A stretch of DNA of 43,552 nucleotides. It comes from a virus. Both the position numbers and the translations under genes were made by a program. The notes beneath the pieces are model-generated. The model made no database searches. It saw nothing but the letters and a program-made list of their open reading frames with translations, and was not told the origin of the DNA. Shown here one piece after another: positions 24,563-32,774 of the stretch. The stretch covers positions 1 through 43,552 of IMG/VR virus record IMGVR_UViG_3300033153_016033; one strand, 5' to 3'. Position 1 is the first letter of the stretch. Every line of letters starts with the position of its first letter.

Positions 24563-25330
24563 TTAAATGTCATAGCCCTTTTCACGCAACACTTTTATCC
24601 TATCGGGATTAATTCCACTAGCATTTGCTATGGATTTATCCTCGTCAGTAGTTGTGTTAGGTTGGGCTAAAGGTTTACGAATAGTTCTCGTAGAACCTAT
24701 ATCAGCCGGAACCCCAACTTCTTGAGTATCGTCTACTTCGGGTTGTTGTTGTTTTGACTTAAAGTCAATAAATTCCAACCCGTCTTTGACCATCTCATGG
24801 ATAGACTTGCGAGCAATATACTTATTCTTATTCATTGATTCTTTGAGCAAAGAGCTTTCAGAAGCCTTTATATGCTTCTGAAACGACTCAAACTGTTCAT
24901 CATCGAGGCTTTTAATCCTCTCATCATAATCAGCTAAAGCGTCAGCTCTTTTAGATTTGTAATCGGTTTTAATGTTATCAGCGTCATCGCCAACATCATC
25001 GCCATCATTATAAATATCATTCACAGAAGTATCATCTCCTATGTCTGATAATGATTTCATCCGATTACTATCCTTCAATCTCTTTAAATCTTCTTGAGCA
25101 ATCTTTTTATCCATCTCTGCTTGCTTTGCTTGCTCTTCAAGTTCTATCTCTCGTTGAGTTTTCTCTGGCTGTTCTTCTTTGCCTGTGTCTGTTTCAGGGT
25201 TAGGATTCGACTTGTCTTCCTCCTTAACAGGTTGTACAGGCTCAGGTTTTTTATCGTCAGCAGGAACTTGCTCTGACTTCTCAACCTTGGGTTGAGTATT
25301 AGATTCCTCTTTTTTGTCCTCGTTTGTCAT
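24563..25330 (-). CDS. Probable capsid scaffolding protein
   Basis: A 255-residue, highly charged helical protein. The start is MTNEDKKEES at the ATG preceded by CTAT; a longer form adds 15 codons that overlap the structured leader side. The N-terminal third is disordered and rich in Glu, Lys and Pro (QVPADDKKPEPVQPVKEE). The middle is helical with acidic patches (GDDVGDDAD), and the C-terminus is a Lys-rich helical tail. This matches phage scaffolds in layout and position between portal and capsid. The bistable RNA element at 25380-25496 lies directly upstream. Confidence 0.7.
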   Translation of the reverse strand: MTNEDKKEESNTQPKVEKSEQVPADDKKPEPVQPVKEEDKSNPNPETDTGKEEQPEKTQREIELEEQAKQAEMDKKIAQEDLKRLKDSNRMKSLSDIGDDTSVNDIYNDGDDVGDDADNIKTDYKSKRADALADYDERIKSLDDEQFESFQKHIKASESSLLKESMNKNKYIARKSIHEMVKDGLEFIDFKSKQQQPEVDDTQEVGVPADIGSTRTIRKPLAQPNTTTDEDKSIANASGINPDRIKVLREKGYDI

Positions 25331-25379
25331 ATAGTTCTTATTAGAGTCTTTATAAGTGAGACCAAACTTCACCAAGACC

Positions 25380-25496
25380 TATAAACACAAACAGGAGCGT
25401 CATTTAAGACGCTCCTATCTGGAACATTTAGCCCACGGGGAGTGAGACTTAATGAACCAGATAGGAACACCCTATCTGACTCCCCGTGTGTTTATA
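25380..25496 (-). promoter_or_regulatory. Bistable structured RNA element ahead of the scaffold gene
   Basis: Closing stem TATAAACACA (25380-25389) with TGTGTTTATA (25487-25496). Inside are hairpin AGGAGCGTC (25393-25401) with GACGCTCCT (25408-25416), and stem CACGGGGAGT (25434-25443) with ACTCCCCGTG (25479-25488). The strand at 25457-25465 (CCAGATAGG, plus sense) can pair either with CCTATCTG at 25471-25478 (8 bp, nested) or with CCTATCTGG at 25414-25422 (9 bp, crossing the 25434 stem). The two pairings exclude each other, as in riboswitches. On the coding strand it lies about 50-165 nt ahead of the 25330 start codon. No known riboswitch consensus was recognised. Confidence 0.6.
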
Positions 25497-25513
25497 TTAA
25501 TTTGTAAAATGTA

Positions 25514-25960
25514 CTACCTAGTAAAACTGGTATGCTTATTAGAAAATCTATACTTTTGATAGAAATTATCCTTGTATTCTATCCACTCCTTATCCTCACC
25601 TTGCACTACTTCTAACAACCAATTCCTTGTCTTTATACCTTCTTGAATATGTTCTTCATTGCCATAAGTCTTATATAGATGTTCTGCATGCTCTTCATTT
25701 AAATCTTTCTTCTCTTTGTTGAATTGAGCTGATCCTTTACCAAATGCTTTAACTTGCCCTGGCTTGATAGATACCTCATATTTTTCAGACTTATCTTTTT
25801 CGTTAAAACCTCGAGCTTTAAGATTATCTATTCTTCCAAATTCATCAGTTGGCAAATCTATCCATTCTTTAGTATTCGTAATTGGATGTTCTGTCATCTG
25901 AGTTTCTAGCGTTGATCCTCCTCCATGTTCAACATCTGAACAATTCTTTAAATAAATCAT
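25514..25960 (-). CDS. Hypothetical phage protein, 148 residues
   Basis: A hydrophilic mixed alpha/beta protein, with EWIDLPTDEFGRIDNLKARG and NWLLEVVQGEDKEWIEYKD as distinctive blocks. It contains 'GQVKAFGKGSAQFNKEKKDL', a loop rich in Lys/Gly. It overlaps the preceding gene's stop by four bases (ATGA type), so it is translationally coupled to 25957. No family recognised; a head-assembly role is suggested by position only. Confidence 0.6.
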   Translation of the reverse strand: MIYLKNCSDVEHGGGSTLETQMTEHPITNTKEWIDLPTDEFGRIDNLKARGFNEKDKSEKYEVSIKPGQVKAFGKGSAQFNKEKKDLNEEHAEHLYKTYGNEEHIQEGIKTRNWLLEVVQGEDKEWIEYKDNFYQKYRFSNKHTSFTR

Positions 25961-26262
25961 TTATTTTGTTTTTTAATTTGTTTAATCTTGTCAGACGCAG
26001 TCTCCATTATCATCAATTGTCTTTGCGTCCTTACAATCATTCCTTTGCGAAGAAGCCGACCATTTATATCATCCTCTTTGATTTTATAATAATAATTCTT
26101 ATCAAAATTAATAGTAGCTTTGAATAAATCCTTAGCTCTATCAACCTTGTTTATCTCATTATATATCAACAATTCTTCTAGCCCATCAATCTCTTCTTGC
26201 TTAGTTGGTATCAGATAATCTATTAACTTCTCAATTATATAAAACTTTATTTTCTTTATCAT
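25957..26262 (-). CDS. Hypothetical protein, 101 residues
   Basis: A basic, helical protein with an N-terminal amphipathic stretch (MIKKIKFYIIEKLIDYLIP) and a Lys-rich end (SDKIKQIKKQNK). Its start overlaps the portal stop by four bases and its own stop overlaps the next start, so it belongs to a coupled trio with the portal. No domain recognised. Confidence 0.6.
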   Translation of the reverse strand: MIKKIKFYIIEKLIDYLIPTKQEEIDGLEELLIYNEINKVDRAKDLFKATINFDKNYYYKIKEDDINGRLLRKGMIVRTQRQLMIMETASDKIKQIKKQNK

Positions 26263-28208
26263 ATTAATTCTTTAAGGCTCTTGTCTCCCTCTAACGCTCT
26301 AACTGCATCTTGTGGAGTCTCTTGCCCTCCTGCTCCTTGTTGTCCTCCAAGTATCTGTTCTATACCCATCTCCCCACCCCCTTCAACTGAAGCCTCTTGC
26401 TGTGGAGCTTTTATCCTCTTGATGTCTTTATCTCTAAACTTCATTACCAAGTCTTGGAACATAGCTTCTTTGTTGGCTAGATCAGGATAAAGAGCAAACA
26501 CCATCTTCTGGAATTGTACTTCTTTGTTAATTGCTTCAGATTCTAAAGTGGCAAGACTAGACTTAGGGGTGATAACTATATTAGCTTTTGTATCTCTAAG
26601 AAACGCATTAGTAATTTGTATCTTAGATATATTGCCTGGTGTCTCTTTGGCTTCTTGCTCTACTTCATTTTGATTCACCTTATTAACAAACGAAATTTCT
26701 TGTGTACCAATCGTACCATCAGACAATAATTCATCTCTTAACTCTATCACTTTAAACCTACCTCTCTTATCTTTTTTATTCGATGGCAATGTATAGAACT
26801 GATACATATTATACAGTCGTAAGTTATACTTATCTCTTTGGCCAAATTCCATTAATTTGACGAATAGTGAAACTAACTGCAATGCTCCCTCTCTTTCGAT
26901 TGATACTTCAGTAGCAGTCTTAGCTTTACCAGCTGACGCTCCTAGCTGTTCAGGGTCAATAGATGATTGATTTATCCTGGCTTGTAATATCTGAAGCATA
27001 TTGTATGAACCAGTGCCAGGTTCACCAAGATCAAGTCTAGTAGCCTTTCCTCCTTCTTCGTCCATTTCTATTACATTGTCAGGCTCTAGGTATGTTTCAG
27101 TTAAAGATGTATGAGTACCTTGAATTACTATTGGAGCTTTCAATGCCATATACAACCTATCAAGGATATTGTTAAACAACTTATCTTCTGTGTCTATATC
27201 ACTTATCATCTTATCTGCAATAGATTTACCAAGAATAAACTTAGAGTCTAGTATCTCGAACTTGGCTAACCAAAATGGTAACCGCTTGTGATTCCAAGGC
27301 AAAGGGGATACTACATCATCTTTCATTGGATTAATCCAAATGCCATTAGCTATCATTATATATTCATCAGTTTTTTGATTAAAATATCTAATAATCTCTA
27401 TCTCATCCTCTTTGATATCTTCTGACCTCTGATAGAATATTGTCTTCTCTTCATTGATAGTTAGGGTTAAATTACCAGGGATAACAAGATCAGCATCAGT
27501 GTAACTTCCAAACTCACTTTTAAAATTATCCTCTTTTAAGATTGTTCTCCATGCTATATCATCCATGTCCTGTACATCATTCACAAACCAATCACCAAAG
27601 TAGATATCTTCTACTGGCACAATCTCACCATAAACATCATTCCATTTATCTATCTCTTCTTCTTTAGACTTTATTTCTCCTGTCTCTGGATCTTCATCAA
27701 TTACTATTCTTTGTATTCTTCTATCTCGCTTCCAACCTTCAAAGCCTATAACTGTACCCTTAGCCATTGCCTCATACATCTCAAGAATAAACTGTCTGTC
27801 TTCTCTGCCTTTAATAAGAGAATCTTTTAAAATAGCATTAGATACTTGCTCTTTTTTTCTATTAACCAAATTAACTCCGCCTTCTATCTGGGTAGTCGGC
27901 ATCATGTAATTAGCGGCTAATTTAGATAATATACCAATTAGTTTATTCCTAGGAGTAGGACTAGCAAGGTTAGACTGCCACCATTTCTTCCATGCTGGCT
28001 TCTCTCTAAATTGAGATACTCTCATAACTGAATCTTCAAAGTATTCTAATGGGGTACGATTACGGATAAATTCAAACTTCTGACTTCTTAATGTTCTTAA
28101 ATCATAAAACCTAGCAATGGTCTTGCTTGCTATGTCTCGTCTTTCATCAGATTGCATTCGTTCCTGCACCTCATTAGCTGACTCATTGTATTCTTCTATT
28201 TTTGGCAT
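26259..28208 (-). CDS. Portal protein
   Basis: A 649-residue protein. N-terminal clamp-like helices are followed by a central region with LPWNHKRLPFWLAKFEILD and FILGKSIADKMISDIDTEDK. A long stem-like helix carries ASAGKAKTATEVSIEREGAL, a motif typical of phage portal proteins ahead of the channel helix. The C-terminus is Gly/Gln-rich with acidic patches (GGGEMGIEQILGGQQGAGG). Size, the T-A-T-E block and the location between terminase and capsid support a portal ring that forms the DNA entry channel. It starts four bases after the glycosyltransferase-like gene stop. Confidence 0.8.
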   Translation of the reverse strand: MPKIEEYNESANEVQERMQSDERRDIASKTIARFYDLRTLRSQKFEFIRNRTPLEYFEDSVMRVSQFREKPAWKKWWQSNLASPTPRNKLIGILSKLAANYMMPTTQIEGGVNLVNRKKEQVSNAILKDSLIKGREDRQFILEMYEAMAKGTVIGFEGWKRDRRIQRIVIDEDPETGEIKSKEEEIDKWNDVYGEIVPVEDIYFGDWFVNDVQDMDDIAWRTILKEDNFKSEFGSYTDADLVIPGNLTLTINEEKTIFYQRSEDIKEDEIEIIRYFNQKTDEYIMIANGIWINPMKDDVVSPLPWNHKRLPFWLAKFEILDSKFILGKSIADKMISDIDTEDKLFNNILDRLYMALKAPIVIQGTHTSLTETYLEPDNVIEMDEEGGKATRLDLGEPGTGSYNMLQILQARINQSSIDPEQLGASAGKAKTATEVSIEREGALQLVSLFVKLMEFGQRDKYNLRLYNMYQFYTLPSNKKDKRGRFKVIELRDELLSDGTIGTQEISFVNKVNQNEVEQEAKETPGNISKIQITNAFLRDTKANIVITPKSSLATLESEAINKEVQFQKMVFALYPDLANKEAMFQDLVMKFRDKDIKRIKAPQQEASVEGGGEMGIEQILGGQQGAGGQETPQDAVRALEGDKSLKELI

Positions 28209-28212
28209 AATG

Positions 28213-28800
28213 TTATTTTAAATTTGAAAACACTCCATAATGATCACCTACTATATCTGAATCCACATAGACCCTGAACCCTGCTTTTCTTATAGCCTCA
28301 CAGAACTGCCAATCACCGTCTTGCTCTCCATTTTGTGGTCTGAAGTACGGGTACTCTAGTTTCTCGAATACTTCTCTTTTAATAACACTCATACCCATAC
28401 AGAATATATCCACTTCATTCAATCCATCTTGCAATATACCAGGAGTTTTACCGCTTGCGTCCTTAATGCATATCATCCTTTGCATATCATCCTTTGCATA
28501 ATACAACCCACTAATAGCGTCCTTATCCTGTATTATGAGCTTCTTAATAGCATCAGGCGGAGGTACTACATCCCAGTCAACAAAGACTAGATGGGTGGCG
28601 TCAGTCTCCTTAATGGCTGTACTTGCCAACTTATTTCTCTGATTAGCCGTTGAATCGCTAGTACCAGTAGTTGAGGCTTCAGGTGCTAAGTAATATTTAA
28701 ATGATCTATTCAACGCTTCACCTACTAACCACTTATGATGTCCTGTGTATATCCAAGGCATTCCACATATTTCTAAGTATATTGGTTTTATTACTTGCAT
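28213..28800 (-). CDS. GT-A-fold glycosyltransferase-like protein
   Basis: A 195-residue protein with a nucleotide-sugar-binding style core. It has LASTAIKETDATHLVFVDWD, in which DWD is the DxD metal site, followed by VPPPDAIKKLI, GLYYAKDD, VDIFCMGMSVIKREVFEKL and a C-terminal GEQDGDWQFCEAIRKAGFRV with VDSDIVGDHYG. The ED/DW-x-FC-x-x-x-x-x-G block is typical of family 2-type transferases. It may modify capsid or host-surface glycans; target unknown. Its start lies inside the preceding frame (28733), a 68-base overlap. Confidence 0.7.
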   Translation of the reverse strand: MQVIKPIYLEICGMPWIYTGHHKWLVGEALNRSFKYYLAPEASTTGTSDSTANQRNKLASTAIKETDATHLVFVDWDVVPPPDAIKKLIIQDKDAISGLYYAKDDMQRMICIKDASGKTPGILQDGLNEVDIFCMGMSVIKREVFEKLEYPYFRPQNGEQDGDWQFCEAIRKAGFRVYVDSDIVGDHYGVFSNLK

Positions 28801-28987
28801 ATTTTGATTTTAACCTACTAATTGAACCGTTAGTATAAATCCAGTTACCATATTTATGATCACACCAACTAACCCATAATCCTCTTGCTGATAAATCAAC
28901 AAAGAAAACTTTGCCTAGTTTAATCTTAACCCCCCAATATCCAAAACTATTCTTTTCAAATGTCAAAAACTTTAAATCTATAAACAT
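28733..28987 (-). CDS. Hypothetical protein, 84 residues, overlapping the next gene
   Basis: An aromatic-rich small protein (GYWGVKIKLGKVFFVDLSAR, GLWVSWCDHKYGNWIY) with a clean beta-like pattern up to the point where it runs into the glycosyltransferase start. The last 22 codons overlap that gene in another frame and look like filler. It starts four bases after the 28992 stop in an ATATG context. It could be a genuine short protein, or an N-terminal piece joined to the transferase by a frameshift. Confidence 0.5.
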   Translation of the reverse strand: MFIDLKFLTFEKNSFGYWGVKIKLGKVFFVDLSARGLWVSWCDHKYGNWIYTNGSISRLKSKYASNKTNILRNMWNALDIHRTS

Positions 28988-28991
28988 ATAG

Positions 28992-29528
28992 TTATCTTGA
29001 TATTTCTTGCACGCTTACCCATTTAGCCCAAAGACTACCAGCACCATCAAGAGTTTTACAGGATACTTTTGCGTACTTTGACCCTTCTACAAAATCAAAC
29101 ACAATAGTAGTGGTTGCTTCATTAAGAGTATCAATTGCGTATAAATATTCTTTTGGCCAATTATCAATTGTAGTTGTAGGGATACTATAATTCTGCGCTC
29201 CCTCTTCATACCAATATGTTCTATCTTCATCCCAAGCATACTCTACCTTGCAAACTAAGGTTGAATCGATAGATGTGCCTCTATAGCCTACAAAAGCTGT
29301 TGCACTTTTAAGTCCTTCAATCCTTTGAGGAGTTGATGAGGCTGTACCTCCACCAGTGTATCCACCAGCCATAGTCTGATAAGAATCAGCACTACCAAGC
29401 AAGTCAATTCCTGCTTGAGGTCTAAAGGCTGAACCAATACCTTTATTATTATTTAGTTCATAAGTTAATAACCCAGCTAAAGCTACGACTATAATAACTA
29501 TTGGGATAACAATCACTTTATGTTTCAT
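28992..29528 (-). CDS. N-terminally anchored secreted protein
   Basis: A 178-residue protein with a 20-residue N-terminal membrane helix (VIVIPIVIIVVALAGLLTYE). An Ala/Gly/Thr-rich beta domain follows (DSYQTMAGGYTGGGTASSTP, LVCKVEYAWDEDRTYWYEEG), with a late KVSCKTLDGAGSLWAKWVSV. The composition resembles the other exported proteins at 21775 and 17733. Unusually, it sits between terminase and portal. No family recognised. Confidence 0.6.
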   Translation of the reverse strand: MKHKVIVIPIVIIVVALAGLLTYELNNNKGIGSAFRPQAGIDLLGSADSYQTMAGGYTGGGTASSTPQRIEGLKSATAFVGYRGTSIDSTLVCKVEYAWDEDRTYWYEEGAQNYSIPTTTIDNWPKEYLYAIDTLNEATTTIVFDFVEGSKYAKVSCKTLDGAGSLWAKWVSVQEISR

Positions 29529-29549
29529 AGTGTTCTTATTAATTAATAT

Positions 29550-31226
29550 CTATGCTCCAGACATCCCAGTCTCAAAGACTGGTCTGACTGACTGCGAAAC
29601 CTTACGGTCTCTTTTATCTTTTAGTTCCTCAATATAGGTCTCTGCCTTTTGAGGACTTTTAATGTAGTTGGCAAAGTATTTGAACTGATCACAACAATGT
29701 GAGTTTATATCGTGTACTGGCTCCTGTTTAAACTCTTGTGTCTTTTCATCGTATTTGTAGTGGTAAGCCGTTATTCTGTCTAATGCTATCCCCATAGAGC
29801 CACTAGAGTCCATCCAGAGACTCTTAAATATCCTCTTAGCCTCTGATATAGCCTCTAGCTTGCCTATTCGTCTTACAAAGACATTATCAAATCCATTCTC
29901 TCTTAATATACTCTTCAACGATTTATTAAGCTTAGAAGACCTAGCATCTGCTTCATTCGGATCAGGTATCACTATCATATCTTTCCAGCCTGGCACATAG
30001 TTGGATTTACCTGGTTCCATATCATCATGTATCATATTCCAAGGTCTCTCAATCGCTTTCACCCATTCTATGTAATGATAGATGTCTTCATTTTGATTCT
30101 CATAATAATCAAACCATCTTATCTCTTCTGAATAACCTAACACCTGATAGAAACCATTAGCCCATGTATCACCTATGCCTGGGTCAAACGCCCAATAGAC
30201 TGGATGACCCTTGAGGTGATCTATTTTTGTTATTCTTCTCTCTATTCTCATCTGTGCCACTTCCTCATGGAATACTGATGAGAGGGCTGTACCCGAGTAT
30301 GAGATGTCTAACTCTTGAGCTATAACATCTGGGTTATCTCTTTCTTTTTGTTTTTCGTACCAAGGACTTGTCCACTTATCCTTACTATCCTTTTTCAACC
30401 CTGTTGCTTTCACTGGATGTTCTGACCAGTGCATGGTTATGTTATATATTCTTTCTTTCTTTAGAACAAAGAACCTGTTGTTTTTAAATAATGGAGTTGA
30501 TAAAGCTATCCTACATGGTGTGGCCTGCATAGCTGAAGTCCAGGCTGATGAGTCTGTGTATTCCCATTTAGAATATTCATCGAACAGAATTGCATTACGC
30601 CTGCCACCTGTCCCGAAGTTTGCGTTGTTGGACTCACCTGACACTGTGCCGTTAGTCTCTGGGTTCTGTATCTTCATAAACCCAGAATGTACATCCATGT
30701 TAAACCCTTTAGGTAGTAACCACTTGGGTTGTGAGTCTAGTAAATATCTCATCTTTGGCAGTAACATATCCAAGTTACCGAGTGTATCCACATAACTCTC
30801 TTTCCTTGAACCTACAAGGAATGTCATATCGTGGAATTGCCAAAGATAAGTAAAGACTAACATCATTGACCAAGAAGCTCCCATGTCTCGAGACTTCTCT
30901 ATTCTCAAGTCTTCACCCTTTTCAATGTGTTCTATTGTTTTGTCAATTAATCTCTTCTGGAAGTCTGCTCCCTCATGATCTGGGAACATCTCATGCCAAT
31001 GACAGAATGGGATTGACCTAGGCTTTGGTCTAGGCTCATATAGCCATGCCCAGTTCTGTAACCAGTAATGTACATCTGCCTTGCACATCTGTTTATCTAA
31101 ATCTTGTTTTTTTAAAACGGCAACTTTCGTCCCCGTTAAAATGTTATTCATCCTTAGTACCCTCCTGTCTATTTCTACATTCTGTATTTCTTCTAATTTT
31201 TTTAATTTGTCTTCGTACTCTGGCAT
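29550..31226 (-). CDS. terL: Terminase large subunit (ATPase-nuclease)
   Basis: The 558-residue DNA-packaging motor. The N-terminal ATPase carries a Walker A-like loop (residues 110-120, EKSRDMGASWS) and Walker B with the catalytic Glu (212-219, AILFDEYS), followed by a coupling S-T-P motif (about 243-245). The RNase H-fold nuclease begins with the acidic AFDPGIGDTW strand (Asp348). Further acidic positions include HDDMEP and a C-terminal DQFKY. Complete at both ends and of usual length. It follows a small-subunit-like gene, as expected. Confidence 0.9.
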   Translation of the reverse strand: MPEYEDKLKKLEEIQNVEIDRRVLRMNNILTGTKVAVLKKQDLDKQMCKADVHYWLQNWAWLYEPRPKPRSIPFCHWHEMFPDHEGADFQKRLIDKTIEHIEKGEDLRIEKSRDMGASWSMMLVFTYLWQFHDMTFLVGSRKESYVDTLGNLDMLLPKMRYLLDSQPKWLLPKGFNMDVHSGFMKIQNPETNGTVSGESNNANFGTGGRRNAILFDEYSKWEYTDSSAWTSAMQATPCRIALSTPLFKNNRFFVLKKERIYNITMHWSEHPVKATGLKKDSKDKWTSPWYEKQKERDNPDVIAQELDISYSGTALSSVFHEEVAQMRIERRITKIDHLKGHPVYWAFDPGIGDTWANGFYQVLGYSEEIRWFDYYENQNEDIYHYIEWVKAIERPWNMIHDDMEPGKSNYVPGWKDMIVIPDPNEADARSSKLNKSLKSILRENGFDNVFVRRIGKLEAISEAKRIFKSLWMDSSGSMGIALDRITAYHYKYDEKTQEFKQEPVHDINSHCCDQFKYFANYIKSPQKAETYIEELKDKRDRKVSQSVRPVFETGMSGA

Positions 31227-31489
31227 AGTTTATATTTAACTGCTTCCCAAAGAGCATCGCAAGGATTTTCGCAAACCTTATAGTTATCTTTTAATTCTAC
31301 TCTCCATCCATAATCCCATTTTATTAACTGTTTAAAATCATCCTTCAAGAACTCTAACATCTGGCCGATGGAGGGTAGTTCAGCTTTTGATAATCCGCCC
31401 CAGCTCGCCCTATAAAATAATAACATCCACTCTTTTTTCTTTTTATTTTCCAATTCATCCCATTGCTCTTTTGTTATAAGTTGTTTCAT
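31202..31489 (-). CDS. Hypothetical protein, 95 residues
   Basis: A Trp/Lys-rich small protein (KKEWMLLFYRASWGGLSKAE; DDFKQLIKWDYGWRVELKDN) with two Cys near the end (CENPCDALW). Its 3' end overlaps the terminase large-subunit start by 25 bases. A GGGGAG sits three bases before the start ATG, too close to be ideal. No family recognised. Confidence 0.6.
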   Translation of the reverse strand: MKQLITKEQWDELENKKKKEWMLLFYRASWGGLSKAELPSIGQMLEFLKDDFKQLIKWDYGWRVELKDNYKVCENPCDALWEAVKYKLCQSTKTN

Positions 31490-31499
31490 ATTCTCCCCG

Positions 31500-31745
31500 T
31501 TAATTATTAACTGCTAAATACTCTTTTATTATCTCATCTTTTAATTTCTCCCAAAGACTCTTGTCTTGAAACCAATTCTGTATCCTTGGATATTTAGAAT
31601 TTAAAAACTCTACTACATTATCTCCACCAAATTCTTCAAAGTCTTCTACTAGATAATTATCAACATTCTGGATGGTAATATGATCGCCAAACCATTTGTA
31701 GAAATTATTATCTTGGGCTAGGAATTTTTTAAATTGGTCTAGCAT
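31500..31745 (-). CDS. Hypothetical protein, 81 residues
   Basis: A small acidic, aromatic-rich alpha protein with repeated FKKFLAQDNNFYKWFGDHI-like and WFQDKSLWEKLKDEIIKEYL stretches. It overlaps the stop of the 31739 gene by seven bases. No domain recognised. It belongs to the gene cluster between the two terminase subunits. Confidence 0.6.
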   Translation of the reverse strand: MLDQFKKFLAQDNNFYKWFGDHITIQNVDNYLVEDFEEFGGDNVVEFLNSKYPRIQNWFQDKSLWEKLKDEIIKEYLAVNN

Positions 31746-31900
31746 ACTATTTCTTTAATTGTTTTAATAACTGCCTCTGCCATTTGTCTTATAGTCTTCT
31801 CTCTATAACTGCTACTAAAATCTTCAAGGTCAAAAGTTTTAAAATATTCTTCATCTTCTTTCTTGCTCGACAGGGTCATTGTAACTTTATAGTCTGTCAT
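31739..31900 (-). CDS. Small helical protein, 53 residues
   Basis: A short frame (MTDYKVTMTLSSKKEDEEYF) with a beta-strand start followed by amphipathic helix (REKTIRQMAEAVIKTIKEIV). It begins two bases after the small-terminase stop in an ATATG context and overlaps the next start. The pattern resembles short regulatory or packaging accessory proteins. Function unknown. Confidence 0.6.
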   Translation of the reverse strand: MTDYKVTMTLSSKKEDEEYFKTFDLEDFSSSYREKTIRQMAEAVIKTIKEIVC

Positions 31901-31902
31901 AT

Positions 31903-32346
31903 TTATTCTTTTAATTCTCCAGACTTGGCGAAATCTAATTTTTGTCTTTCTTCTAGAATATTGATGTCGACTTTATTCTCTAGCTTCTCACCCTTCGATG
32001 TTACATCTATCTTTTTAACTATTCTTTGCTTTAATGTGTTGGCTTCTTTAACTGCCCCGAGCTTAGTTTTATAGTCCTCATGTTGTGTCATCAAAAACCC
32101 AAGTTGCTTGTCTATAAACTCATCATTTAAGGCCGAAGTTTCCAATAATTCATTGATTTTATCGCATATCTTAACACTACGCAACATCCTTGACGATGTT
32201 GACATTGCTGTCTTATACCAATTAACTTTAGACTCATCTGGGTTGTATGCCTCTATGTATGATTGCACACCATTCGCAAAAAATTCTTTATCACTTGCAT
32301 AAAGTTGGCAGAACTTTTCTTGCTTTGGATTTAATTTTAGTGCCAT
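31903..32346 (-). CDS. terS: Terminase small subunit
   Basis: A 147-residue protein. The start MALKLNPKQEKFCQLY is used because the longer form overlaps the 32354 gene and that ATG lies after a GTATG context. Residues 3-40 (LNPKQEKFCQLYASD, then SYIEAYNP) match the N-terminal helix-turn-helix of Terminase_2-type small subunits. An oligomerisation-type helix and acidic C-terminal segments (NKVDINILEERQKLDFAKSG) follow. It recognises the packaging site and loads the large subunit. Confidence 0.8.
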   Translation of the reverse strand: MALKLNPKQEKFCQLYASDKEFFANGVQSYIEAYNPDESKVNWYKTAMSTSSRMLRSVKICDKINELLETSALNDEFIDKQLGFLMTQHEDYKTKLGAVKEANTLKQRIVKKIDVTSKGEKLENKVDINILEERQKLDFAKSGELKE

Positions 32347-32353
32347 ACATAAT

Positions 32354-32587
32354 TTATTCTTTAAACAGACTATTCGCAAATCTCTCAAGTGTATCTTCAG
32401 CCTTAGCTAAATATTCTTGCTTATATTCTAAGTCTGTTATTAATTTATATTCTGTCTTCTCAAATTCTAATCTTTTTCTACCAATCTCTAAATCTAATAA
32501 TTTTAATTTATATTTTTTTGCTCTTATCTCATCCTCCAATTCTGCCAATCTTTCAAACTCATTCTTATATTTTTTTAGTGATAACAT
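32354..32587 (-). CDS. Coiled-coil small protein
   Basis: A 77-residue protein. The start is the MLSLKKYKNEF codon because a GGGGAG Shine-Dalgarno lies eight bases upstream; an ATG eight codons earlier lacks one. It is almost entirely one amphipathic coiled coil (ELEDEIRAKKYKLKLLDLEI). It overlaps the end of the 32565 gene by 23 bases. Function unknown. Confidence 0.65.
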   Translation of the reverse strand: MLSLKKYKNEFERLAELEDEIRAKKYKLKLLDLEIGRKRLEFEKTEYKLITDLEYKQEYLAKAEDTLERFANSLFKE

Positions 32588-32774
32588 TTTGCTTACTCCC
32601 CGTGTCCTCAAAATATAACTGTGCTTCGCACATAATTCTATCAGGACGCTCTTTAATTAATAATGGGATGTTGACTACTTTAACTTTAACTCCGTGTATC
32701 ATCTCCCACTTTATCAACAACTCGTTATATTTCTTCTGGTCTTCTTTTTCTTTTTCAAATTTTTTATCAATCAT
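32565..32774 (-). CDS. Hypothetical protein, 69 residues
   Basis: A small protein with a helical, Lys/Glu-rich start (FEKEKEDQKKYNELLIKWEM) and a beta-like end (IMCEAQLYFEDTGSKQNVIT). GAGGAG lies nine bases before its start, one of the better ribosome sites here. It overlaps the 32771 stop by four bases (ATGA), so it is translationally coupled. No family recognised. Confidence 0.6.
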   Translation of the reverse strand: MIDKKFEKEKEDQKKYNELLIKWEMIHGVKVKVVNIPLLIKERPDRIMCEAQLYFEDTGSKQNVITKKI

